Assembly: GCA_964017235.1 (NCBI GenBank)
Contig: OZ024935.1
Span: 5,518,001 to 5,582,000 of the forward strand
DNA length: 64,000 nt
DNA from: Sabellastarte sp. h YS-2021
Taxonomy: Eukaryota; Annelida; Polychaeta; Sabellida; Sabellidae
Direction: 5' to 3'
The notes under the pieces were generated by a model. It was not told where the DNA came from. It saw nothing but the letters and a program-made list of their open reading frames with translations, and ran no database searches. The translations under genes and the position numbers were made by a program. Each line of letters opens with the position of its first letter. Position 1 is the stretch's first letter. This document shows, in pieces, positions 12,547-24,100 of this stretch.

Positions 12547-12785
12547 CAAAGTATTTAAATGATTGATGATTGAATGTCCATTCTAAAATAATAATCCCAA
12601 AAGTGCATATCTGTTTCTATATTTGTTGACAAATAAAATATTATTTTTAACTCAACTCATCATATTTTTCAATCTTCCTTCAAAGTATTTAAATGATTGA
12701 TGATTCAATGTCCATTCTAAAATTCATAATCCCAAAAGCGCATATCTGTTTCTATATTTGTTCACAAATAAAATATTATTTAAAA
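12547..12785 (+). repeat. 133-bp direct duplication in element B
   Basis: CAAAGTATTTAAATGATTGA occurs at 12547 and 12680, and the two copies stay similar through AAATAAAATATTATTT. Unrelated to the 133-bp satellite despite equal spacing. Confidence 0.8.
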
Positions 12786-12959
12786 AAAAATTATTTATAT
12801 TATTATTTTATTATATTATTTTTAGAATTTGCAAATTGTTTTCAGTTATTCATTTCCTCTATACCTATATATGTGATCCATATATATGCAACCTAAATAT
12901 GTGACACAATCTCAGTTCTGACTCCCCTTTGTGTTATATGTAATGAAGCCCACCACCTC

Positions 12960-13470
12960 CCACCCCCACCCCTCTCCCCTTCTCCACACCTCTCTCACTA
13001 TTACACAAGATCTGCAACCCCATTGAGTTCTTTGTTTCTCATCTGATATCATTAAATACCTTTGTTTATTTAGTGTCACTCAATATAGCTGGAGGTCCCA
13101 GAGGTGGGTGGGGGGAATCCGGGTGGGGGATGTGGGTTGAGCATAAATGGTAAACAAACAATCTATATAAAAGGGGTACTCAAATACAAAAAGAATTGAG
13201 AATTTTAAGTATGTGATTATCAACTGAAATGAGTTCATAACTGTAGGAGCTGTGCCAAAATTAACTGAGGCAAGTTGAATAAAACTGGGCTAGTTGAGGG
13301 TTAAAAATCCCCTAGTTTTACTACATAAGGATATAATTTCATTAATATTGGGACTTAAAGCTCACTTAAAGTGTCCATTTTGCCTACTTGAATATGTTTA
13401 ACCATTTTCATTTTAAAAAGTGAAAAACTCAGCAAGCAGAGGTATAACACACAAAAATAAGTTCTTAAAA
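12960..13470. other. Non-repetitive part of element B
   Basis: C-rich then G-rich patches (CACCCCCACCCCTCTCCCC near 12964; GGTGGGTGGGGGG near 13104) and no coding signal. Confidence 0.5.
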
Positions 13471-13499
13471 GACTAAGATAGCCATAACATTATTAATAT

Positions 13500-15385
13500 T
13501 CAAAATTTAAATAGACAGGCATTTCCTTTTAAAAATTCAAAGATTTCAGCTCTATAACCCACATAGTTTGACAGTTACTGGGCTTTAAAGTGGCATAATA
13601 TCCATAAATTGGGTTTCTGTGGGCATTTTACAATTGTTAAAGAGACCTTAGCAATTAAACTACAGATCTGAAACTTTTTGGGGGACATACATAACAAACA
13701 AAAATTATATATAATACAGTTTAAGACTTGTCACACTAAGCATTTCCAAATAACGGCAAAATACGGAAAAAATGTCAAAAAAGGCACTTGGGCGAGTGTC
13801 TATGGCCCTCATACACAGGTTAAATGTCTACTAAAAACCTTGATTTTCGGCATATGTAAAAAGGACATAATAATGCATTCCCAGATGGGATTTCAGCTCC
13901 ATCAATCACATAGTTTAACAGTTACAGGGCTTAAAGGTGGTAAAAAGTCCAAATATTGGGTCATTGTGGGCCTTTTAGAGATCTCGATGTGGCTTTCAAA
14001 TTAAAGCTTCAGACTTAAAATTTGTTACATACTAAGATTACACATAGAATATGTATCTAATAAAGTTTGAAACTTCTCAGACTTACCATTTCCAAGTTAC
14101 AGAGCAAAATATGTGAAAAATGTCTTAAAAGGGTCACTCAGGTGGGTGTTTAAGGTCCTCATACACAGGTTAAATGTCTACTTGATGCCTTGATTTTTGG
14201 CACATGTAAAAAGAACATAATAATGTATTCCCAGATGAGATTTCAGCTCTATCAGTCACATAGTTTAACAGTCACAGGCCTTAAAATTGGCAAAAAGTCC
14301 AAATACTGGGTCTTTATGGGGCCTTCTAGAGACCTAAATGTGGCCTTCAAATTAAAGCTTCAGACTTAAAATTTGTCACATACTAAGATTACACATAGAA
14401 TATGCATCTAATACAGTTTGAAACTTCTTAGACTTACCATTTCCAAGTTACAGGGAAAAATATGTGAAAAATGTCTAAAAATGGTCACTCGGGTGGGGAT
14501 TTATGGTCCTCATACACAGGTTAAATGTCTTCTTAAAGCCTTAATTTTTGGCACATATAAAAATAACATACTAATATCTTCTCAGATAGGATTTGAGCTC
14601 TATCAGTCACATAGTTTGACAGTCACAGGGCTTAAAAGTAGCAAAAAGTCCAAATATTGGGTCTTTGGGAGCCTTTTAGAGACCTCAATTTGACCTTCAA
14701 AATTAAAGCTTCAGACTTAAAATCTGTTACATACTAAGATTACACACAGAATATATATCTAATACAGTTTGAAACTTCTCAGACTTACCATTTCCAAGTT
14801 ACAAGGAAAAAGATGTGAAAAATGTCTTATAAGGTTCACTCGGGTGGGTGTTTATGGTCCTGATACACAGGTTAACTGTCTATTAAAGGCCTAAATGTTG
14901 GGGCACATATAAGAAAACACATAGATATATTCCCAGATGATATTTAACTTAGATGAGAGACATAGTTTGAAAGCTACAGTGCTTGAAAGTGGCAAAAAGT
15001 GCATAAATTGGGTCTCTGTGGGCACTTTTGAGACCTTAAGTCGACCCCTTTGGGTAAACCTACAGCCCTAAAATTTTCTACAGACAAGGATTACATATCA
15101 AAGTTATACCTAGCGCAGTTTGAGACTCATCAGAATTATCACTTCCAAATTATAGGGCAAAATATGTGAAAAGTATAGCAAAAAATCCCTAAGTGGGGGT
15201 ATTTATGGGCCTCAAACACAATTTTCTCCTCAACTTAAAGTCATGATTTTCGGCACATGTACTAAGAACATATTAATGTGTTGTCAGGTAAAATTTCAGC
15301 CAGCTGAGCATCATAGTTTGTGACCTACAGGGCTCTAAGTGGCCAAAAGTGCAATTTCTGACCTTAAGGTGGCCATAAGTTCTTT
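13500..15385 (+). repeat. 350-bp tandem array in element B, about 5 copies
   Basis: The homologous block around TTTAACAGTTACAGGGCTTAAA recurs at 13917, 14267 and 14618 (period 350-351). It is the same family as 355-1840. The open frames at 13678-14004 and 14418-14693 are repeat by-products. Confidence 0.9.
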
Positions 15386-15511
15386 TTTACTGGGAGTTTA
15401 AGGTCACCTTAAAATAGGGATCTTCCTTTGGGCACCCTTAACATGTGTACCAAGTTTGAAAAAAAAATATTAATTTGTTTTTGAGTTATCGCGTCCACAA
15501 GGAAATTTCTA

Positions 15512-15541
15512 CGGCGGCGGCGGCGGCGGCGGCGGCGGCGC
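15512..15541 (+). repeat. (CGG)n microsatellite, about 9-10 units
   Basis: A CGG run just before the 3' hairpin of element B. Element A has only ACGGCAACGCGACGG at the same place. Confidence 0.9.
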
Positions 15542-15589
15542 GACGGACCTGAATCCAATATATCCCCGACTTTCGTCTGGGGATATAAT

Positions 15590-16380
15590 AATTATCTAAT
15601 TCCGACTTTATAAAGTGCTGCATAATGGCTATATAATATCATGTACGCCTCAAATAAACAGAACTACAGTGTTTTTAAAGATTATTTGAAAGCTTTACGT
15701 CAATTAAACTGACTTACCAAGTGTGAAAAAAATAATGATGCAATTCCGAAACTACATTCGAGCAATGGTTTAAATGCTTTCCTGATAGGTCATGTGACAA
15801 GATTTGTATGGACTGTTGTCAAAAGGCCGAAAATATATTTTAAAATGCTGAATAATCCTTCACTTTTAAAAGATATTCTATCTTTATTATATAAATATGC
15901 CAATATCTTTGCAATCGGACTTGAAAAAACGCATCTGATTATCGCTCATAATAGAACTAGCAAACGATAGTATCAGAAGTAGCGAGTGTCGCGACAGCAC
16001 TATAGACGATACATAATTATCAACGGCAATGTGCTTTTTGAAAATGTTTTTTAACCAAATGGCTAATATCTAGACATAATATAATGAAATAATATGGAAT
16101 ATTATTTGTAATTTTGTACCAAACTGGTCCTCGTAAAAATATTAAAGTATTTGTTATTCCCACATAAATAACAACAGCGATAAAGGTAAGTTTCCGTCAG
16201 ATTCTTCGAAGTATATTCCATTTTTTTTACATAACCGTCCTTACTTTCAAAGATATTTCACTTTTCAGATAATTCCATATAAATTCAATCTCCACATTTG
16301 CCTTAATCACACTGCCTATTGGTAAACACTAAAACTTAGGTTCATAGTTTTGGGCTGGTTTCCAAAACACTAAGGCAATA
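15590..16380. other. End of hAT element and AT-rich spacer
   Basis: 15587-16002 is the right part of the hAT element. From 16011 to 16380 nothing recognisable was found. Confidence 0.5.
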
Positions 16381-16496
16381 TTCTGAAAAGGGATCAAGTT
16401 CAGATTGAGCCAAACATCAGCTCAAGTTTAGTGTATGCAGCTATAGGCTTGACCTGGTTTTTGACTCAACTTGAGCTTGATCCCTTTTTCTGAATT
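16381..16496. repeat. Short fold-back inverted repeat
   Basis: Left arm AAAAGGGATCAAGTTCAG (from 16386) pairs with right arm AGCTTGATCCCTTTT (to 16488) with mismatches; about 50 bp between the arms. Flanked by TTCTGA on both sides. Confidence 0.65.
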
Positions 16497-16923
16497 CTAA
16501 CCCCGATATCAACACCACTTTTTTTTATCCAAGCTACACCCTTAGATATGAGCAATATTATCAGTTTTCACAAACTTTTTACTGACTTCCAATTTCCCCA
16601 AAAGCAGAATTGTTATTGTTTACATTTCGAGAAACTACCAATGAAAGCGAAAAGGTTGAAATGCTTTTGCAAGGAAAACTATACTTATTGTTGAATATTG
16701 ATTGATATTGAAGGCAAAATAACACCTTTATAGCAATAAATATATTTTGATTCTATACTACTATTGACTGGTCGCTATTATTCTTTTCGATACCCTACCA
16801 ATTGAAGACCAAGTCTGCAATTCTGAAAAAGATGCAGTTTGTCACATCCCTAATTGAAGAGACAAACTAACAGGAGGTGAAACAAAATATGCCAGTTACT
16901 TTTACAGAAATCTTATTAATTAA
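16497..16923. other. Spacer without recognised feature
   Basis: AT-rich. The segment 16785-16857 may be a remnant of the family 1 MITE end (CACATCCCTAATT), too diverged to call. Confidence 0.4.
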
Positions 16924-17377
16924 TAGTGCTGTAAGTCGTCAAGAAATACTAGAGTTGACGCGTTGGAACTAATAGACGACAGTGAACCGACGATAGTCGC
17001 ACTAGTGTTGGTCAAGGACTTCAGAAGAAATCTATTTTATTAATTAGCCAGTTTTAAATAAAAGACGAATTTTTTGAGTTTGATCTTTGACCCTATCCGA
17101 TAAAGTACTGAATCTCGTAAGAATTTATATTTGCGGTTAAAAAATTGAGGGAAGCAGCCATTGTTGTTTCCACTTGAATTAGCTTTGACAACTTAAAAAT
17201 GTGACTGTTTTCTTTAAAAATGCTGATTATCATAAGATTTTATTAGGGAAGTATTATTTTGGTGTATTATAAAAGTTTTCATGAAAAATCAATCTTTATC
17301 ATGTATGAACCGCCGTGTCTTATTATCAACACTCACGACCGACTATGACCAAGTCGAGCCGCATTGTCACTGCACTA
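16924..17377. mobile_element. hAT MITE, 454 bp, intact
   Basis: Exact 8-base duplication TTAATTAA (16916-16923 and 17378-17385). Ends TAGTGCTGTAAG and CACTGCACTA are short inverted repeats. The interior matches 1999-2331. It lies about 190 bp past the GALNT stop and may form part of the 3' UTR. Confidence 0.88.
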
Positions 17378-17389
17378 TTAATTAATATT

Positions 17390-17560
17390 TTAATCAGATT
17401 TAGGATTGATTTTCAATATTTTAAGTTCCTTCAGAATTATATATGCTGGCAATTGAGATGCCAGTTGTGGAGTCTCGCTACAGTATTCTGACAAAATAAT
17501 CTCGATACTGTGATACCGATGGCATTTGACCCTATTTGACACCAACACTGCTGGTTAACC
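17390..17560 (+). mobile_element. Degenerate remnant of hAT family 1 MITE
   Basis: ATGCTGGCAATTGAGATGCC, then GGAGTCTCGCTACAGTATTC and ATCTCGATACTGTGATACCG, resembles the right end of 41358-41829. It occupies the likely 3' UTR of the GALNT gene. Confidence 0.45.
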
Positions 17561-17570
17561 TGTCCCCACC

Positions 17571-18149
17571 CTATGAAGGAGTATTAAAATCATAATTGAA
17601 GTCAAAATGATATTGCCAGCGCCACCTTTGAAAAGCATTGTCATCTTTACACGCCATCAACTGTGGCATCTGTTCCTTCTTATGCTTTGGCGTAATGTTC
17701 GTCACTTGCGTCAGACAAAGCGTTGTTTCTTTGTTGTTTTCTCGCGGGTGAGGAAACGTCACTTTCAGACGCCCTTCCAACGGGTGAACCTCGACGTTGT
17801 ACGTCATTTCCCAGGATTCCTTGCTGTTTCCTGTGCATTTGTCCAAATGCACAAGCCAAGTGTCATAGTCAATTACAACGCACTTCTCTCGATACATCAG
17901 CCGGTTTTTCTTGTCGATATGGAACAGATTTTTCGGCAGCACTCGGTGGAAGAAGCAAAAGTAGGTCAAGCCGACATAGTTATCGGAATGCAGGAACAGA
18001 CAGGCATCGGTGCGAATATTGGTGACCTCCCCATACCAGCTACTGTCCAAGGGTGGTGTGGGCACATCGGGGTAAATCGTGTCCATGTACCACTTAAAGG
18101 GTTTACAGTGCATCTGCTTGGCAAGTTGACGACGCTCATCCAGGCTTTG
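17571..18149 (-). CDS. GALNT-like exon 6: end of catalytic domain and degenerate lectin domain
   Basis: Terminal exon of 192 codons plus TAG at 17573-17571; acceptor TATTTTCAG. It opens with LDERRQLAKQMHCKPFKWYMDTIYPD, the family R..LR..L.CK.FkWYLenvYP, which closes the catalytic domain. The rest sits where the ricin-B beta-trefoil lies, but CLD becomes CLF and QxW repeats are not clear. It ends with KDDNAFQRWRWQYHF, like the family FQRWkF end. Lectin-type GalNAc binding may be reduced or lost (inference). A possible polyadenylation signal on the minus strand (AATAAA, 17041-17036) lies inside a hAT MITE. Confidence 0.92.
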   Translation of the reverse strand, partial: QSLDERRQLAKQMHCKPFKWYMDTIYPDVPTPPLDSSWYGEVTNIRTDACLFLHSDNYVGLTYFCFFHRVLPKNLFHIDKKNRLMYREKCVVIDYDTWLVHLDKCTGNSKESWEMTYNVEVHPLEGRLKVTFPHPRENNKETTLCLTQVTNITPKHKKEQMPQLMACKDDNAFQRWRWQYHFDFNYDFNTPS

Positions 18150-21100
18150 CTGAAAATACAACGTAAATATTTGATAATTAGATATCAAATTTTTGGGGGC
18201 AGTGAAAGATCAAAGATGACATTTCAAGTCCTGTTCATTTTGGAAAAGGCACACAAACTTATGTGACATCTATTGTGACAGTCTTATAGCAGTATTAAAC
18301 CCATCATAAAGATTTCCAAAACAATGGCTATCTCAGTTAAATAAAGAAACTCTTTTGAGTAGCTCATGTTTTCAGATTGAATATTCAGATCTTGGAGCAC
18401 AAATGAATTGTTGTCAAATATGATATCAATCTGAACCATCATTTACTGAATTGTGCTTTCATATTTGTATAGTTTATTCAGAAAAATTATTCAGGTCAAA
18501 TTATTAAGATTTATTAAAACTGATTGTATGAATTGGGGTTTAGTTAAAATGTATTCATAAATGTATTCGAATACTTTTCATAAGTATTCGTATTCAAAAG
18601 TATTCATCCCAGGCCTGACGCTGATAGACCGAAAGCCCTTTCACCCTTGTTGCCACAATAAAATACTGAATAGAATAAGATTTCGTGGAAATTTCTTACG
18701 TTTACTGATTAAATTGACAGAATTAGCTTTAAATCAATAATATAACTAGAAATAGGACGCATCTGTGGCCAGATGCTGGATGTATCCACCGACAAAGGCC
18801 AACTAACATAGTTTAGAAGATAAAAAGCATTTTTCGTTAATAAGCAAGCTGAAAGCACTTTTAAGTTTGGCTACCCTTATTTGACCCTGTAGCAGGGGCC
18901 CAAGGTGAAGTCTGACCACATCAAAAGATTCGCAGTCCATGATTTCCTATAAGTCGTTTTCACATTGCAAACCTCTAGGACCAATAATAAGCAGGAGGGG
19001 CCCAAGGTGAAATCTGACCACATGAAAAGATTTGCAGCCCATGACTTCCTCTAAGTTGTTTTCATATTAATGAGTTATTTGTGAAATACTGGCTATCTGC
19101 AATACTTGTAGAGATAATTCGCATTTACTCATTTTGAGTAGGTGAATAATTAGCTACGGGTCTGAAACTTCACCAAGTGAAAGCTCTCTCAAAAGTAGGC
19201 GAATGAGTTATTTGAGAAAAATTGGCTATCTACAATACTTTTAGAGATAATTCGAATTTACTCATTTTCAGTAGGCGAGTAATTACCTACGGGTCTGGAA
19301 CTTCACCATGTGAAAGCTCTCCCAAAAGTAGATGAATGAGTTATTTGATAAAAATTGGATATCTGCAATACTTTTATAGATAATTAGCATTTACTCATTT
19401 TGGGTAGGTGAATAATTAGCTACAGGTCTGAAACTTCACCAAGTGAAAGGTCTCCCAAAAGTAGGTGAAGGAGTTATTTGACAAAAATTGGCTATCTGGA
19501 ATACTTTTAGAGATAATTTGCATTAACTCATTTTCAGTAGGTGAGTAATTACCTACGGGTCTGAAACTTCACCAAGTGAAAGCTCTCCCAAAAGTAGGTG
19601 AAGGAGTTATTCGACAAAAATTGGCTATCTGCAATACTTTTAGAGATAATTTGCATTTACTCATTTTGAGTAGGTGAGTAATTACCTACAGGTCTGAAAC
19701 TTCACCAAGTGAAAGCTCTCCCAAAAGTAGGTGAAGGAGTTATTTGACAAAAATTCGCTATCTGGAATACTTTTAGAGATAATTTGCATTTACTCATTTT
19801 GAGTAGGTGAGTAATTACCTACGGGTCTGAAACTTCACCAAGTGAAAGCTCTCCCAAAAGTAGGTGAAGGAGTTATTTGACAAAAATTGGCTATCTGCAA
19901 TACTTTTAGAGATAATTCGCATTTACTCATTTTGAGTAGGTGAGTAATTACCTACAGGTCTGGAACTTCAGCATGTGAAAGCTCTCCCAAAAGTAGGTGA
20001 ATGAGTTATTTAAGAAAAATTGGCTATCTGCAATACTTTTAGAGAAAATGCAGAATTACTCATTTTTAGTAGGTAAGTAATTTAGCCACAGGCCTAATTT
20101 AGACATAAAGCCTACCAATAGAGTACTGTGGTGCACCCTGTAATATACTTTGCAAACTTGAGAAGGCTAGCTATAATATTTTTTTTTGTTAGAGCGGTAA
20201 TGGTGAAATCTCTCTACACACTACGGCTATCCAGTGGATACAATGATTTACTCAACAGTGAGAACCTGAAAGTAGATATTGGTAAGCTATGCCATGACAT
20301 AGAGGTCTGCAATTTCACTCTGTTATAGCTGACCAAAAATTATGTGAATAACATATTTAAACAAAATACTGTAAATGTAATAGTTTTCACGTTATAACTG
20401 ATTTACTCAACAGTGATAACGTCAAAGTAGCTATTACTCAGCTATGCAATGAGCTACATGTCTGAATTTTTTCTATGTTATAGCTGACCCAAAATTAGGT
20501 GAACAACATATTTAAGCAAAATACTGTAAATGCAATAGTTTTCAAGTTACAACTGATTTACTCAATAGTGACAACCTGAAAATAGCTATTGCTCAGCTAT
20601 GCCATGAGCTATAAGTCTGTAATTTCACGACGTTATAGCTGACCCAAAAGTAGGCGAACAACATATTTTAACAAAATACTCCAAATGCACTATTTTTCAA
20701 GTTACAAGTCATTTACTCAACAGTCAGTACCTGAAAATAGCTATTGCTCAGTTGTGCCATGAGCTACAGGTCTGTAATTTCACTATGTTATAGCTGACCC
20801 AAAAGTAGCTGAATAACATATTTACACAAATTTCTGTAAATGCAATACTTTTCCAATTACAACTGATTTACTCAACAGTGTGAACTTCAAAGTAGCTATT
20901 ACTCAGCTATGCAATGAGCCACAGGTCTGGAACTTCACTATGTTATAGCTGACTCCGAAATAGGTGAATAACATATTGAAACAAAATACTCTAAATGTAA
21001 TACTTTTGAAGTTATAAGTAATTTACTCAACAGTGATAACCTAAAAGTAGCTATTACTCAGCTATGCCATGAGCTACAGGTCTGAAATTTTACTATGTTA

Positions 21101-24100
21101 TAGCTGACATAAAAATAGCTGAATAACATATTTATACAAAATTCTGTAAATGCAATAGTTTTCAAGTTACAATTGATTTTACTCATGATGGAAGTTACTG
21201 AAAAGCCCAAAAGTAGCTATTACTCACTTAGCTATTGAGACAGACACCCAAGTTACTCACCATGTTGTAGCTATGAAAAAAGTATCTGAATAACATATTT
21301 TAACAAAATGCTCTAAATGCAACACTTTTCAAGTTATAAGTGATTTAGTGCATGATTTCATGACTTTTAATGCATTTTAGACATTTTTGTCTACCACAGG
21401 CCTAATTTAGACATAAAGCCTACCAAAAAGATAGGGTGGCGAGTCCTCTAGCATACCAAGCCACCTGCCAAATATGAAAGAAATCTGGAAAGAAATGTGG
21501 ACTGTAGGTCGCTAACAAGCAATATTCCACATTTTAGACATTTTTGTCTACCACAGGCCTAATTTAGACATAAAGCCTACCAAAAAGATAGGGTGGCGAG
21601 TCCTCTACCATATCAAGTCACCTGCCAAATATGAAAGAAATCCGGAAAGAAATGTGGACTGTAGGTCGCTAACAAGAAATCTCTGCGGACGCGGACGAGG
21701 GCGCGGACGCGGACGACGACGATGATGAATCCATAGTATCCCCGCTTCGCGTCGGGGATACAATAAAGTAAACAGAAAATCCATTGGGGTTTTTCTCAGT
21801 CAAAAGGTATTTTAAAATAGCCAGTCACAACTGAGCATAGATAAAGTGCAGTATGGAGTGATGGAGACATTTGTTAAAAGCTTTTACATTATATTTCACA
21901 TATATTTGTGTGGAAATTGTGATGATTTGTGTCTATTACCTCTTTTAAAATTTAATATAGTGTTGAAGATGGTAAACCGGAAACCTATTTGCCGACCAAA
22001 AGACACTAATACAGTTAGGTTCCGTTTTCTTCAAATCAAAACCTGTTTCCTCACATATTCATTATTCATGAGTTTACCCAAATATTCAACAACAACAACA
22101 AATATTTCACATGTATATTATGATGTTCTATCAACATTTGAGACGTTTTGTCCTCAAAAGGTTTCAAAATTCACATCGCGGTTCATATTTATACGCGAAT
22201 TGCACCTCATGTACACATTTGGAAACTTATGCCTTGGCATTTACTAAATCAAACGAAGCCGGCTTTCGTCGAATTTTCACTTTTGGTAACCGGTTCTAAA
22301 ATTCGAATTCAACCACAACACTAATTTAATATTTGATTTCTTCTGTCTGGTTAACATTTTTGACTCCATAATCAGCAGTGAATGTTCTAACTTTACATTT
22401 TTTCCATATGAGCATCCACACTGCAATCTCCCAGCACTTCTCAAATTAGATCTTGCCACTGTAGCCTAGTTGGTAACACACTCAACTTGGAACACAGAGG
22501 ACATGGCATCAATCCCAGGTAGATACATAGTGGCTCGGATAATCACCTCTGTCATTGGCTCATATCCCCAGTGACAGGCTAAAATATCCAACGGATGTGA
22601 ATAAATGATCGTCCTGGAGCCCCTGTCTTTGGGTCAGGGGAATGACAGTCACTAAAAGAGCTTGGACTGTATCGATGTCCTCGGTATGGGTCAGTTAACG
22701 CTTTGAATCCTGTAGTACAAGGATATATTGTGCTGAGTATAAATATACAATATATAAAGTTCTATGGTTCACAGATATACCAAACATCAAACTCAAAATG
22801 CTTATCGATGGCACAGCATTAACAAGAGCACCTGGAGAGTGCGAACCTCCACCAAGCCATGCCAAAAAAGTAAAAGAGAACATCCAAGATTATTTTTTTA
22901 TCCAGAAAGTGATCCAATGATCCAGAACCCTCTCAAAATTGAACCCAGAACCATCTTCTGATTCTTTTTTTTTCATGAAGTTCCCACCCGTGGTATTTTC
23001 ATTTTATTCTATTCTGTACTTTTATAGTGCCTACTCTCTGCCAACACAGACGCTAAGGCACATTACCAGAATCTACTTCAAAAATCATCATTCCATAGCC
23101 ATTGCCAAGTCCAACACCATGGTAGTGTTGTGATTGAATGCGAATTTTAGAACCGCTTTCCAAAAGCAAAAATTCAGTGAAAACCTGGGTACATTTGATT
23201 TATAAAATGCGAAGAAATAAGTTTTCAACAGCGTACATGAGCTTTAACTTGTATATAAATAAGAACCACCAGGGACTTTTTAGAGACTTTCAAGGACAAA
23301 AGATGTGATATATCAATAGAATATTATAAAATACTGTGAAATATTTGTTGCAGTTCAATATCTTAGTGAACTTAAGGTAAAATAATGAAATATGTGATGA
23401 AACCGGTTTTGGTTTGAAGAAAACAAAACGTAACCGGATCACTGTCTTTCGGTCGGCAAATAGGTTTCCGGTTTACCGTCTTTAACACTATACCATGGAG
23501 ATGCTGAATAGGTCACATGTTAAGGTGGAAAAGCCTTTTTAAAAAGATAAGATTTCAGCCTTTTTCTGAAACAGGCGAGAGTTGGGGGCAGAACGGACCT
23601 TATCAGGTAGATCATTCCAATCTGTGGGAGCATCAAAAGCAAAGTTGTGGGCAAAGTGGTTTTTTGGATTTATCTACAGATGGCAAGAACTGAGGAAACC
23701 TCCAAGAACCTTTTATCTGGATGGTTGTATCTTGTAGTTTATCTATCAAAACTAGTAGACAAAAGAGAACCAAAATAACTGGGATGACCACTGTGAAGAA
23801 ACTTGTAAACTAGAATGGCAGTTTTGGAGATACAGTGAAATTCAACTGGGAGCCAATGGAGTTTTTTGAGAATAGGAGATGCCCGTCAATATCTACTGCA
23901 GTTTGTGACAATATAAAGCATAACCATGCTATCAAACAACCAGACAGTCAAACAAACGGTCATAAAAACAATACCTCCTTGGTGGAGGTAATGAAATACC
24001 CACCAAATCCTCAGCAGTCCAGGGGTTGTGTTTACTGGGCCAGGACCAGGTGGCAGCATAGAAATACGCCTTCCACTCATCCATCCACAGCTCCGCAATA

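Larger units (their letters stand above)
12316..15586 (+). mobile_element. HINE-like element B, complete, nested in a hAT element
   Basis: Begins ACTAGATTGGGCCAACTCGG. The 5' region has ATATCCCCAGAC (12343-12354) and TATCCCCAGACG (12473-12484), both complementary to GTCTGGGGATAT in the 3' hairpin (15560-15586). Core: 350-bp repeats. Tail: CCAAGTTTG and GAGTTATCGCGTCCACAAGG. The same 3' half is seen in element A. The 5' base is inferred from the shared ACTAGA. Confidence 0.65.
12078..16002. mobile_element. Non-autonomous hAT element, 3.9 kb, host of element B
   Basis: Flanked by an exact 8-base duplication TAGACGAT (12070-12077 and 16003-16010). Termini are TAGTGCTGCCACTCGCTA on the left and the inverse of TAGTGCTGTCGCGACACTCG on the right. 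No transposase frame is present. Most of its length is the later insertion B (12316-15586); without it the element is about 650 bp. Related ends are seen at 16924-17377. Confidence 0.8.
18745..21762 (+). mobile_element. HINE-like element C with two satellite cores, in intron 5
   Basis: Starts ACTAGAAATAGGACGCATCT. A 5' subterminal GTATCCACCGAC (near 18781) is nearly complementary to the right side of the 3' hairpin, whose arms are GTATCCCCG and CGGGGATAC (21736-21761). Core order: a 110-bp dimer, the 133-bp satellite, the 155-bp satellite, a 170-bp tail duplicated in tandem, a GGACGC-rich patch, then the hairpin. The GAATCCA before the hairpin matches elements A and B. Confidence 0.6.

Noticed and set aside
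12547-12785. Possible member of the 133-bp satellite because of equal spacing
   Set aside because: Sequence is unrelated to the satellite monomer; equal length is coincidence.
17607-18266. 219-residue plus-strand open frame
   Set aside because: It is the antisense shadow of GALNT exon 6, whose minus-strand protein has clear family motifs.
22451-22524. Possible functional tRNA gene
   Set aside because: A and B boxes are present, but there is no cloverleaf or anticodon stem, and the body continues as a SINE shared with 51925-52238.
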